Source: Rhodovulum tesquicola
Lineage (GTDB): Bacteria > Pseudomonadota > Alphaproteobacteria > Rhodobacterales > Rhodobacteraceae
Direction: 5' to 3'
DNA length: 64,000 nt
Assembly (NCBI RefSeq): GCF_024128855.1
Contig: NZ_JAMYDV010000004.1
Coordinates: 1 to 64,000 of the forward strand
Position numbers and translations under genes: made by a program. The notes under the pieces are model-generated. The model was not told the DNA's origin. It made no database searches and saw only the letters and a program-made list of their open reading frames with translations. This document shows, in pieces, positions 56,786 through 64,000 of the stretch (within the stretch, counting starts at the first letter, position 1; each line of letters starts with the position of its first letter).

Positions 56786-56848
56786 CCGGTCCTTGCCCGA
56801 GGGGACCAGATCGGCGGTCCGGCTGCAATCGTCCTTTCGCCGCGCGCC

Positions 56849-57670
56849 TCAGATGATCGCGTGCCGCACCCGGGCCGAGACCCATTCGCTGACCACGACG
56901 GTCGCCAGGATCACCAGGATGATCAGCGTGACCTGCGGCCAGGCCAGCACGTTCAGGCTGGCCTGAAGCTGCGCCCCGATGCCACCCGCGCCCACCAGCC
57001 CGAGGATCGCGCTTTCGCGGATGTTGATATCCCAGCGGAACACCGAGATGCCGTAGAAACTGGGCAGCACCTGCGGCACGATCCCGTAATTCAGGATCTG
57101 CGCCTTGGTCGCCCCGGTGGCGGTGATCGCCTCGATCTGGGCGATATCCGTCTCCTCGATCGCCTCGTAAAGCAGCTTGCCGATGAAGCCGACCGAGCGG
57201 AAGCCGATGGCAAGGATCCCCGCAAGGATCCCGGGGCCCAGGATCGACACCAGCAGCAGCGCCCAGATCAGCGAGTTGATCGAGCGGCTGGCCACGATGC
57301 AGAACAGCGCGACGGGCCGCAGGATCATCCGCGAGGGCGTGGTGTTCGAGGCCGCCAGGAAGGCCAGCGGAACCGCCAGCACGATGCCCAGCAGCGTGCC
57401 CAGCGTGGCGATGTTGATCGTGTCCCACAACGGCTGCCAAAGCCTGTCCATATAGGACCAGCGCGGCGGCCAGGCGCGGCTGGCCAGATCAGCCGCGGCA
57501 TGGGGCGCGTCATAGACGAAGACCCACATCGTGCGTTCCGTCATGATGTTCCAGCACCAGACGAACAGCGCGACCAGCCCCAGCCAACCGGCATAGATCG
57601 CCAGCCGGCCAAGCGGGGTGCGGTGGTGCCAGACGGGACGTTCGGCGGCGGGAATGTCGATCACGCTCAT
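56849..57670 (-). CDS. phnE: Phosphonate ABC transporter permease (second PhnE)
   Basis: A 273-residue permease. LGIVLAVPLAFLAASNT, SRSINSLIWALLLVSILGPG and [17 protein letters not shown] are PhnE blocks (binding-protein-dependent permease). Start ATG at 57670 overlaps the upstream phnE stop (ATGA). Two PhnE permeases form a heterodimeric channel in this arrangement. Confidence 0.93.
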   Translation of the reverse strand: MSVIDIPAAERPVWHHRTPLGRLAIYAGWLGLVALFVWCWNIMTERTMWVFVYDAPHAAADLASRAWPPRWSYMDRLWQPLWDTINIATLGTLLGIVLAVPLAFLAASNTTPSRMILRPVALFCIVASRSINSLIWALLLVSILGPGILAGILAIGFRSVGFIGKLLYEAIEETDIAQIEAITATGATKAQILNYGIVPQVLPSFYGISVFRWDINIRESAILGLVGAGGIGAQLQASLNVLAWPQVTLIILVILATVVVSEWVSARVRHAII

Positions 57671-58506
57671 TGCACCCACCTGCGCAGATAGCCCGAGGAA
57701 TATTCCGAGATCATCACGATGGCGATGATGATGAGCAGCACCGCCCCCGCGCTGTCATATTCATAGCGGTTCAGCGCGGTGTTCAGCGTCGCCCCGATCC
57801 CGCCCGCGCCGACGATGCCGATCACGGCAGATTCGCGGAAATTGATGTCGAGCCGGTAGAGCGACAGCCCGATCAGTCGCGGCATGACCTGCGGCTGGAT
57901 CGCGTAGTTGATCAACTGGAACCACGAGGCGCCGGTCGCCCGGATCGCCTCGGCCTGGGATTCGTCGATATCCTCGATATCCTCGGCCAGCAGCTTGCCG
58001 ATGAAGCCGATGGTGGCAAAGGTCAGCGTCAGGAACCCCGCAAAGGCGCCAAAGCCGAACAGCGCCACGAAGAAGATCGCGACGATGATTTCCTGCAACG
58101 CGCGGGAAACGGCGATGATCCCGCGGCAGATCGCATAGATCCAGCCCGGGGCGACATTGCGCGCCGCGCCGATGCCGATGGGGATCGAGATCAGGACGCC
58201 GACCACGGTCGAGGTCAGCGTCATCGTCAGGCTCTCGATCAGCCCGGTAGAGATGTCGCGCCAGCGGGTGGTGAAATCGGGCTGAAGGAACCCCGCGATG
58301 AAGCGCTGGCCGCGCTCCATCCCGACCATGACGCGCTGCCAGTTCACCTCGATGGTGCCAAGCGCCAGCACCAGCCAGACCAGCGCCCCGATGGCAAGCG
58401 CATAGCGCCAGAAGCGCGACTTGATCATCTGCGGCGGGCGCTTCCACCGCGTCGGATAGGGGCCCGGGGACACGCCCGGGGACACGGGGGCGGCGGTGTC
58501 GGTCAC
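57667..58506 (-). CDS. phnE: Phosphonate ABC transporter permease (first PhnE)
   Basis: A 279-residue permease. [40 protein letters not shown] and [17 protein letters not shown] mark PhnE. It overlaps phnC by 4 bp at its start and the second phnE at its end, so all three are translationally coupled. Confidence 0.93.
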   Translation of the reverse strand: MTDTAAPVSPGVSPGPYPTRWKRPPQMIKSRFWRYALAIGALVWLVLALGTIEVNWQRVMVGMERGQRFIAGFLQPDFTTRWRDISTGLIESLTMTLTSTVVGVLISIPIGIGAARNVAPGWIYAICRGIIAVSRALQEIIVAIFFVALFGFGAFAGFLTLTFATIGFIGKLLAEDIEDIDESQAEAIRATGASWFQLINYAIQPQVMPRLIGLSLYRLDINFRESAVIGIVGAGGIGATLNTALNRYEYDSAGAVLLIIIAIVMISEYSSGYLRRWVQ

Positions 58507-59330
58507 AGCGCCCTCATCATCTTCTTGGCCTCGTCGCGCTGTTCGGCCTCGGCGGCCTCGTCCTCGGCGGCGGCCTGGCGCATCGCGGTCCAGTCCTCCT
58601 CGCCATAGATCTGGGTCAGGACCGCCTCGGTCAGCCCCGTTGCCGGACCGTCGAAGACCACCCGGCCCGCCTGCAACCCGATGATCCGGTCGGCGAATTG
58701 CTGGGCCAGGACCACGTCATGGATGTTGATGATCGCGGGCAGGCCGCTTTCGCGGCAGATCTCGACGATCAGCCGCATGATCTGGCGGCTGGTCTTGGGG
58801 TCGAGGCTCGCGGTGGGTTCATCCACCAGCAGCAGCTCGGGATCCTGTTCCAACGCCCGGGCGATGCCCACCCGCTGGCGCTGCCCGCCCGACAGCGCAT
58901 CGGCGCGCTTGTCGGCATGGGCCGACAGGCCGACGCGATCGAGCAGGCGAAACGCCTTGGCAATGTCCTCGCCCGGGAAGCGGCGGGTGAAGCTGCGCCA
59001 GAACGGCACGTAGCCCAGCCGCCCGGACAGCACGTTCTCCATGACCGTCAGCCGTTCGACGAGGGCGTATTCCTGAAAGATCATCCCGATCCGCCGCCGC
59101 GCCCGGCGCAGTTCGCCCGCGCGCAGGCGCGTGATGTCCAGATCGTTCAGCCGCACCGTCCCCTCGGTCGGCTCCACCAGCCGGTTGACACAGCGGATCA
59201 GCGTGGACTTGCCCGCGCCCGACGGCCCGATCAGCCCCACGACCTGCCCCTTTGGCACGGTAAAGCTGACATCGGTCAGCGCCTTGTCGCCGGTCTTGTA
59301 GACCTTGGTCAGCTTGTCGACGGTCAGCAT
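58503..59330 (-). CDS. phnC: Phosphonate ABC transporter ATP-binding protein
   Basis: A 275-residue ATPase with Walker [22 protein letters not shown]-loop [18 protein letters not shown], signature [20 protein letters not shown] and Walker [29 protein letters not shown] is typical for PhnC. C-terminal extension of about 40 residues is acidic. It powers import of phosphonate or other phosphorus compounds through the two PhnE permeases. Confidence 0.94.
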   Translation of the reverse strand: MLTVDKLTKVYKTGDKALTDVSFTVPKGQVVGLIGPSGAGKSTLIRCVNRLVEPTEGTVRLNDLDITRLRAGELRRARRRIGMIFQEYALVERLTVMENVLSGRLGYVPFWRSFTRRFPGEDIAKAFRLLDRVGLSAHADKRADALSGGQRQRVGIARALEQDPELLLVDEPTASLDPKTSRQIMRLIVEICRESGLPAIINIHDVVLAQQFADRIIGLQAGRVVFDGPATGLTEAVLTQIYGEEDWTAMRQAAAEDEAAEAEQRDEAKKMMRAL

Positions 59331-59398
59331 GGGGCCTCCGTTCGGGACAGGGAAAACGGCAGGCGAGGGGCGCCTGCCATGCGCATGTTAACAACGGG

Positions 59399-59575
59399 TC
59401 AGTTGCAGGTGTGACTGATGCCGGTCGCGGCACCGAACTCGCGCAGCACCGACCGGTGTTCCTGAAAGGTGATGGGCATGAACTCGTCCATGTCGAAGGG
59501 TGCGCAAGCAGCCCCATGCGCCACACCGGCATGCATGGCCGGCGCTGCCACCGAGGTGACGCGGGTCTTCATCAT
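59399..59575 (-). CDS. 58-residue ORF repeating the C-terminus of PhnD
   Basis: The frame starts with two ATGs (59575) after GGGAGA, 7 nt upstream. Its last 30 residues align with the last 30 of PhnD, 15 identical by hand: EFMPITFQEHRSVLREFGA against QFIPITFKDNWSVIREIDA, both ending TCN. The first 28 residues have no signal peptide and include a Cys. It lies between phnD and phnC. It is either a remnant of a duplicated phnD or a small translated protein; the good ribosome binding site supports translation. No function known. Confidence 0.55.
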   Translation of the reverse strand: MMKTRVTSVAAPAMHAGVAHGAACAPFDMDEFMPITFQEHRSVLREFGAATGISHTCN

Positions 59576-59594
59576 GGTCGTTCTCCCTGACCGG

Positions 59595-59650
59595 GCCGGC
59601 GGGACAGTCCCGCCGGCACGACGCCTTGGCCGGGGCGCACAGCCCCGGTC
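59595..59650 (-). terminator. Double hairpin after phnD
   Basis: GCCGGCGGGAC, A, GTCCCGCCGGC at 59595-59617 is an 11-bp perfect stem; GGCCGGGGC at 59628-59636 pairs with GCCCCGGTC at 59642-59650. No U-tract follows. Such intercistronic hairpins commonly reduce downstream expression, leaving the binding protein in excess over the transporter. Confidence 0.6.
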
Positions 59651-59666
59651 CGTGACATTCCTGGTG

Positions 59667-60614
59667 TCAGTTACAGGTGTATTGCACGCCCATGGCTGCA
59701 TCAATCTCGCGGATCACCGACCAGTTGTCCTTGAAGGTGATCGGGATGAACTGCGCCTCGCCCGAGCGCTCGAACTCGGCCTGCAGTGTCGTGCCTTCCC
59801 AGTCGAAGCTGAAGAACGCCTCGCGCACCTTTTCCTGCAGGTCGGGATGCAGGTTGTAGACCGTGCCGTAGCCGGTGGTGGGGAAGGTGTCGGACTGGTA
59901 GATCACGACCAGTTGATCCTCGGTAATCACGCCACGGTCAAGCATCCGCGCCTTCACCGAGTTGGCGATGGCGGCGGCATCGTAATCCTTGTTCGCGACG
60001 CCAAGGATCGAGTTGTCATGCGCGCCCGAGAAGGCCGGGGTGAAATCGGCGCCGGCTTCCATGCCATATTGCGCCGCCAGCAGCGCCGAAGGAGCCTTGA
60101 ACCCCGAGTTGGAGGTCTCGGAGGTGAAGGCCATGGTGCGGCCCTTGATGTCCTCGACCTTCTCGATGCCCGAACCGGGATAGGTGATGAACTCCATCTC
60201 GTAGCCGAAGCTGCCATCGGCGGCGGCCATCATGGCAAAGGGACGGAAACCCGCACAGGCCACCGCCAGCGGGTTCGAGCCGGTGTTGAAGCCCGCCACA
60301 TGCAGACGGCCCGCGCGCATCGCCTCGATCTGGGCGGCGTTGGACTGGACCGGGAAGAACTGCACCGGCTTGCCGGTCACGGCCTCCATATGGGTCAGGA
60401 AATCCGACCAGGCTTCGGCATAGACGGACGGGTCCTCGACCGGCGTGTAGGCGAAGATCAGGACCGAGGGGTCAATCCACTGGGCGGCATCCTCGGGGAT
60501 GTCGGCGATCAGGTCGCCATCGGCATCGGAGAAGCGCGCATCAAGCTGGAAGGCGGCGGCGGGCAGCGCCAGCACGGCGGACAGGGCGACGGTCGAGAAG
60601 AGACGTGCGATCAT
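59667..60614 (-). CDS. phnD: Phosphate/phosphite/phosphonate ABC transporter binding protein
   Basis: A 315-residue PhnD-like periplasmic protein. Signal peptide MIARLFSTVALSAVLALPAA with cleavage near AAAFQ. Mature blocks include IFAYTPVEDPSVYAEAWSDF, HVAGFNTGSNPLAVACAGFR and FTSETSNSGFKAPSALLAAQ, the ligand-binding Ser-Thr loop. The C-terminus ends YTCN. It is first in the phn operon, 74 bp downstream of a Pho box. The exact ligand (phosphonate, phosphite or phosphate) is not clear from the sequence. Confidence 0.92.
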   Translation of the reverse strand: MIARLFSTVALSAVLALPAAAFQLDARFSDADGDLIADIPEDAAQWIDPSVLIFAYTPVEDPSVYAEAWSDFLTHMEAVTGKPVQFFPVQSNAAQIEAMRAGRLHVAGFNTGSNPLAVACAGFRPFAMMAAADGSFGYEMEFITYPGSGIEKVEDIKGRTMAFTSETSNSGFKAPSALLAAQYGMEAGADFTPAFSGAHDNSILGVANKDYDAAAIANSVKARMLDRGVITEDQLVVIYQSDTFPTTGYGTVYNLHPDLQEKVREAFFSFDWEGTTLQAEFERSGEAQFIPITFKDNWSVIREIDAAMGVQYTCN

Positions 60615-60687
60615 TGGACGAGACCTCGGAATTGGAAGGGACTGCCCGGCGGGTAGTCTGGCCATATGAAGATCCCCTGACGGTTCT

Positions 60688-60705
60688 GTTAACTTTTTAT
60701 GACAG
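60688..60705 (-). promoter_or_regulatory. Candidate Pho box before phnD
   Basis: On the minus strand CTGTCAT (60705-60699), AAAA, then AGTTAAC, the layout of a PhoB box (two 7-bp repeats with a 4-bp AT spacer). The first repeat is perfect, the second matches poorly. Phosphate-starvation control of the phn operon is likely. Confidence 0.6.
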
Positions 60706-60726
60706 ACGCCACCCGATTCGTCCGGG

Positions 60727-61305
60727 CTATTCGATCGGGGCGATGTCAAGCCGGATGCGCGCATACCAGTCCGCGGCGGCCCGGATTTCCTCGTCGGTCA
60801 TCTCGGCAGCGATTTCGGACATGATCGCATGACGGCGCTTGCCGCTGCGGAACGCCTTGAGCTGGGTGTCGATGTAGATGTTGACCTCGCCCGCAAGGTT
60901 CGGCGCATTCAGCGCGACCGAAATGCCGTCGACCCCGTGGCAGGACACGCAGGCAACCGGCGCATCGGCGGCGCTTACGCCGTCGGGCAGGGTTGCCGTG
61001 GCGACATGCGCGGCATACCAGGCAGCCACGTCGGAAATCTGCTGCGCCGACAGGCTCGTGGATACGACCGACATGATCTCGTGCTCCCGCGCGCCGGTCT
61101 TGAAGGCCATCAGCTGGGCCTCGATATACTCCTTCGGCTCGCCGCCGATATGGGGCGCGATCGGGACCTGCGCGTAGCCGTCCAGCCCATGACAGGTCCG
61201 GCACATGTTCGCGACCTGCCGTCCGGCCTCCGGATCCTCGGCCAAGGCAGGGCCGCCCCCGGCGAGCGCAAGCCCGCCGAGGACGAAAGGCACCGAAAGC
61301 CGCAT
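60727..61305 (-). CDS. Diheme cytochrome c (c4-like), periplasmic
   Basis: A 192-residue protein with signal peptide MRLSVPFVLGGLALAGGGPA and two CxxCH heme sites, NMCRTCHGLDGY (about residue 35) and ACVSCHGVDGI (about 118). Two similar halves indicate a c4-type tandem cytochrome. It overlaps the dehydrogenase stop by one base (TAATG), so it is probably the electron acceptor of that enzyme. Confidence 0.9.
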   Translation of the reverse strand: MRLSVPFVLGGLALAGGGPALAEDPEAGRQVANMCRTCHGLDGYAQVPIAPHIGGEPKEYIEAQLMAFKTGAREHEIMSVVSTSLSAQQISDVAAWYAAHVATATLPDGVSAADAPVACVSCHGVDGISVALNAPNLAGEVNIYIDTQLKAFRSGKRRHAIMSEIAAEMTDEEIRAAADWYARIRLDIAPIE

Positions 61306-62567
61306 TACTCGGCCGGTGCCGGGTTGTAGGCGATGCGCCAGATCGCGCCCGCGAAGTCGTCAGAGATCAGCATCGAACCATCGGGCAGGAAGGCGATGTC
61401 CATCGGACGGCCGCGGTATTCGCCCGTCTCCTCGTTCAGCCAGCCATCGGCAAAGACCTCGGTCCCGGCGGCGTTGCCGTCTTCGTCCAGCGTGGTGAAC
61501 ATCACGCGGGCGCCGACCGGCGTGGTGCGGTTCCACGATCCATGCTGGGCCGAGAAAATGCCGCCGCGATACTTCTCGGGGAAGGAATTGCCCCGGTAGA
61601 AGCTCATGCCCAGATCGGCGGCATGGGCCGGCATCTCGACCTGCGGTTCAATGAACTCGACGCCCTCGGGACGCGGCACGTTCCTGTATTCGGGGATCTC
61701 GACCCGCGCATTGGTCCAGGGGAAGCCGAAATGCTGGCCCGCCGCGGTCTGCCGGTTCAACTCGCCCGGCGGGATGTCGTCGCCCATCCCGTCGACCTGG
61801 TTGTCGGTGAACCACAGATCGCCATTCGCCGGGTTGAAGTCATGGCCGACCGAATTGCGGATGCCGCGGGTATAGACCTCGCGGCCCGATCCGTCGGTAT
61901 TGATCCGGATGATGCCGCCGATGCCGATCTGGTCATACATCTCGTGCTTGTCGACTGGCTGCACGTTGTAGGGCTGACCGAGCGAGATATAGAGCTTGCC
62001 ATCCGGCCCCACGCGACAGACCCGGGCGGTGTGGTTGAAGCTTTCCTCCTCGGGCGGGACCAGTTCGCCCTGCGCCACCACGACGCCCACGGCCGGGTCC
62101 GGACCCTCGAAGAAGAACTCCGCCGCCGGGAAGACGAGAACGCGGTTGCGTTCCGCGATGTACAGGAACCCGTCGCGCGAGAAGCACGGCCCGTTGGGGA
62201 TGTCGAAGGTGATCGAGGGGGCGAAATCCATGACCTGATCGGCCACGCGGTCACGGTCGCGGTCGACCACCGACCAGACCTTGTCCTTGCGCGTGCCGAC
62301 GAAGACGACCGTTCCCTGCGGTGCCACCGCCATCGAGCGGGCATCGGGCACGACTGCGTAAAGGCTGATCTCGAAACCCTCGGGCACGTTGATATGCGGA
62401 ACAATGGCGTTGAGCGCCGCGGCCCTGTCCCCTTCCTGGTCGACGAAGGTAAAGGTCGCATCCGTGCGCTGCATGTTCGTCAGCCTGTCCATGTTGTCCT
62501 GCGCCGCAAGCGGCACGGCCATCACGGTGCCGAGCAACATCCCGGCCAACACGCGTTTCCTGAGCAT
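61305..62567 (-). CDS. PQQ-dependent sugar dehydrogenase-like protein (sorbosone/glucose dehydrogenase family)
   Basis: A 420-residue protein with signal peptide MLRKRVLAGMLLGTVMAVPL, cleaved near AAQ. A six-bladed propeller typical of soluble aldose/glucose/sorbosone dehydrogenases is suggested by VPEGFEISLYAVVPDARSMA, GIRNSVGHDFNPANGDLWFT and LPDGSMLISDDFAGAIWRIA. It probably oxidises a sugar or aldehyde in the periplasm, passing electrons to the cytochrome. PQQ-binding residues were not assigned. Start ATG at 62567, preceded by GAGGAAA. Confidence 0.82.
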   Translation of the reverse strand: MLRKRVLAGMLLGTVMAVPLAAQDNMDRLTNMQRTDATFTFVDQEGDRAAALNAIVPHINVPEGFEISLYAVVPDARSMAVAPQGTVVFVGTRKDKVWSVVDRDRDRVADQVMDFAPSITFDIPNGPCFSRDGFLYIAERNRVLVFPAAEFFFEGPDPAVGVVVAQGELVPPEEESFNHTARVCRVGPDGKLYISLGQPYNVQPVDKHEMYDQIGIGGIIRINTDGSGREVYTRGIRNSVGHDFNPANGDLWFTDNQVDGMGDDIPPGELNRQTAAGQHFGFPWTNARVEIPEYRNVPRPEGVEFIEPQVEMPAHAADLGMSFYRGNSFPEKYRGGIFSAQHGSWNRTTPVGARVMFTTLDEDGNAAGTEVFADGWLNEETGEYRGRPMDIAFLPDGSMLISDDFAGAIWRIAYNPAPAE

Positions 62568-62660
62568 TCGTTTCCTCCCTGTATCGGCGAATCCCGTGCG
62601 ACGGGAACTCTCATGTCGCTCCTCCCGCGACATCCTATCCTTTGGACCCGGCTTGAGTTT

Positions 62661-62687
62661 CTTGTCAATTATTATAATCTAAACAAG
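62661..62687 (-). promoter_or_regulatory. AT-rich inverted repeat with -10-like TATAAT
   Basis: On the minus strand CTTGT, then ATTATAAT core, then ACAAG. TATAAT inside it is the best -10 match in the region and lies about 105 bp before the dehydrogenase ATG. The -35 is weak, as for an activated promoter. Confidence 0.5.
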
Positions 62688-62924
62688 GGCTTGGATGGAT
62701 TTCTGGCACAATAGAAGCGTCGCCGGAAGGCTTGCCCCCGGACGAAACGGCGATGCGCCGCCTGCAATCGAAACCCTGGGCGCATTCAGGATGCGCCGCC
62801 CTCCACCGCACGACACCCCGACACGAGCCTCCCTCGTTCCGCCCCTGTCAGCGGACCAGCCTCGTGCAGTATCTCCGAAAAACGGCCCTCCCGCCTTCGC
62901 CTCCCCTGGACCGACAGGTTAGAT

Positions 62925-62961
62925 CAATGCGGCATTGTCCGTGGTAGTAGCTTGCTACTAC
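62925..62961. repeat. Two adjacent palindromes
   Basis: CAATGC-G-GCATTG at 62925-62937 and GTAGTAGC-TT-GCTACTAC at 62944-62961, the latter a perfect 8-bp stem. They lie 15 bp past the stop of the next gene (minus strand). Without a T-run, terminator function is uncertain. Confidence 0.6.
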
Positions 62962-62975
62962 ATCCGCGCGCGGCA

Positions 62976-64000
62976 TCACTCCGCGAAGTTCAGCGCGGGC
63001 CTGCCGGCCTCCGAGCGGTCGATCCGGTAGCGCGGCCCACCTGCCGGGCGCAGATCGTCGAACGCGACGAAACGCTCGCGCCCATCGGCCCAACGCCGGA
63101 TCCAGCCCAGTTGCCTTCCGTCGAGGTCATGGCGCGCCTCGTCCGACCATGGCGCGGTCCAGAACAGCACGGGATCGAAGCCGACGCCGCGCCCGGCCGC
63201 GTCATAGTCGATGGACAGAAGCCTGGGCTCGCCGCCGGGACCGGGCGGGCCATAGCTGCGCCGCTGATGCGCGGGAAAGGCGACGGTGACGAAGCCGGGC
63301 GCGCTGTCCTGCGCCCCGTTATGGGCAAAGACGCCGATATCCACGCGCGCATGGCGGCGGCTGTCATACTCGTCGCCACCGCCGGGCGCGGGCAGCGTCC
63401 AGGGATCGTGCCAGTCGATGACGATCCGCGCGCGCCGCCCCTCGGGGTCGAGCGGCTCGATCCGCACGCGGCCGGGATCGCCCGCCAGCAGCCGCCAGTC
63501 GAAGCGCAGCGGGCGGCCGTTCGGATCCGCGGTCTCCTCGGCGCTGAGGATCATCTCGCGCTGCCAGTCGAAATCCCGCCAGATCCGGGCAATCGCCGAT
63601 GGCGTGTCGAACAGCCGCTCATCCAGCCCCGCCAGCCCCGCCTCCTGCCGGAATCCCTCGTCGATCACGCGCAGCCGGACCATGGGCGGGATCTCGTCCG
63701 CCCGCATCCCGGCGGCCTGGGCCACCATCCGCCCGATCCGGATCTGGCCGGGTTCGAAGGCGGCGGGATGGGCGCGGCCCGACAGGTACTCCTCGCGACT
63801 GCCGACCGTGGAGAGGTTGCGGCGCAGGATCATCTGGATCACGGGCGCCACAAGCCCGTGATCGCGCAGCGCGGCCATCGTGTCGGCGGGAAAGGCGGCC
63901 AGCGTCATCGCAATGGCGATCAGGAACCGCCGGTCGGATCCGGACGAGCCCTGGCTGGTGATCGTGTAGGGCCAGTTCGCGGGAAACAGATCCTCTGCAT
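62976..64000 (-). CDS. Unidentified protein, 5' part beyond window edge
   Basis: The minus-strand frame stays open to position 64000, so at least 341 residues are visible and the start is outside. The earliest visible part is AEDLFPANWPYTITSQGSSG, then SDRRFLIAIAMTLAAFPADT. Later FDWRLLAGDPGRVRIEPLDP, VIDWHDPWTLPAPGGGDEYD and RRHARVDIGVFAHNGAQDSA. I do not recognise the family. It is Trp/Arg/Asp-rich and beta-like, without CxxC or obvious catalytic motifs. The function is unknown. Confidence 0.6.
   Translation of the reverse strand, partial: AEDLFPANWPYTITSQGSSGSDRRFLIAIAMTLAAFPADTMAALRDHGLVAPVIQMILRRNLSTVGSREEYLSGRAHPAAFEPGQIRIGRMVAQAAGMRADEIPPMVRLRVIDEGFRQEAGLAGLDERLFDTPSAIARIWRDFDWQREMILSAEETADPNGRPLRFDWRLLAGDPGRVRIEPLDPEGRRARIVIDWHDPWTLPAPGGGDEYDSRRHARVDIGVFAHNGAQDSAPGFVTVAFPAHQRRSYGPPGPGGEPRLLSIDYDAAGRGVGFDPVLFWTAPWSDEARHDLDGRQLGWIRRWADGRERFVAFDDLRPAGGPRYRIDRSEAGRPALNFAE

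Larger units (their letters stand above)
62568..62975. other. Intergenic region rich in inverted repeats (408 bp)
   Basis: No convincing gene. It contains an AT-rich inverted repeat at 62661-62687 and two palindromes at 62925-62937 and 62944-62961. The dehydrogenase promoter should be here (minus strand). Confidence 0.6.

Overview
This is a GC-rich window from an alphaproteobacterium, most likely a member of the Rhodobacterales (Paracoccaceae/Roseobacteraceae). The evidence is the lepB-rnc-era and acpS-pdxJ-relA/spoT-rpoZ neighbourhood, a ChvG/ChvI-HprK-RapZ-EIIA-HPr cluster next to ATP-dependent pckA, (2S)-methylsuccinyl-CoA dehydrogenase of the ethylmalonyl-CoA pathway, and several small domain families typical of the group (DUF6473, DUF1491, DUF3429, DUF2478). 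The genus cannot be fixed from the sequence alone. I see no tRNA, rRNA, CRISPR array, insertion sequence or prophage.

Layout. 1-1.7 kb: start of tuf, a lipoprotein, and a compact two-gene module with a PemK/MazF-like toxin behind a palindromic operator. 1.7-9.4 kb: parC, a short-chain dehydrogenase, cobalamin adenosyltransferase, etfBA, a DUF6473 protein and 3-hydroxybutyryl-CoA dehydrogenase. 9.4-16.8 kb: acyltransferase, the PTS-like HPr/EIIA/RapZ/HprK group, the ChvGI two-component system and pckA. 16.8-28.7 kb: TauE/SafE, mcd, recO, era, rnc, lepB, acpS, pdxJ, relA/spoT, rpoZ and folK. 28.7-38 kb: mixed housekeeping (NYN protein, ispH, rnhA, a ThDP enzyme, a racemase) and a membrane protein under a probable persulfide-responsive operator. 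38-48.5 kb: smc, glutathione transferase, L,D-transpeptidase, PatB-type lyase, three tandem peptide deformylases plus fmt, DUF2478 and an M48 protease.

48.5-60.7 kb is the accessory part. On the minus strand, in transcription order, it holds phnD, a 58-codon ORF repeating the PhnD C-terminus, phnC, phnE and phnE, then an SLC13 permease, then a GltD-like FAD/NAD(P)H flavoprotein fused to a NuoF iron-sulfur domain, an [FeFe]-hydrogenase with all H-cluster ligands, and a translationally coupled ABC importer. The phn genes lie behind a probable Pho box. 60.7-64 kb: a diheme cytochrome c with a PQQ-type dehydrogenase, an intergenic region rich in inverted repeats, and an unidentified protein running off the window.

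How the genes fit together: ETF, Mcd, 3-hydroxybutyryl-CoA dehydrogenase, the B12 adenosyltransferase and PckA all serve growth on acetate or short-chain acids through the ethylmalonyl-CoA pathway and gluconeogenesis. The HPr/EIIA/HprK/RapZ and ChvGI set is regulatory and sits beside pckA. The strongest unusual items are the hydrogenase-flavoprotein-importer operon, the PhnD-tail mini-ORF, the third deformylase lacking the catalytic Glu, the SqrR-type operator on a membrane-protein gene, and the toxin module with an unrecognised partner.
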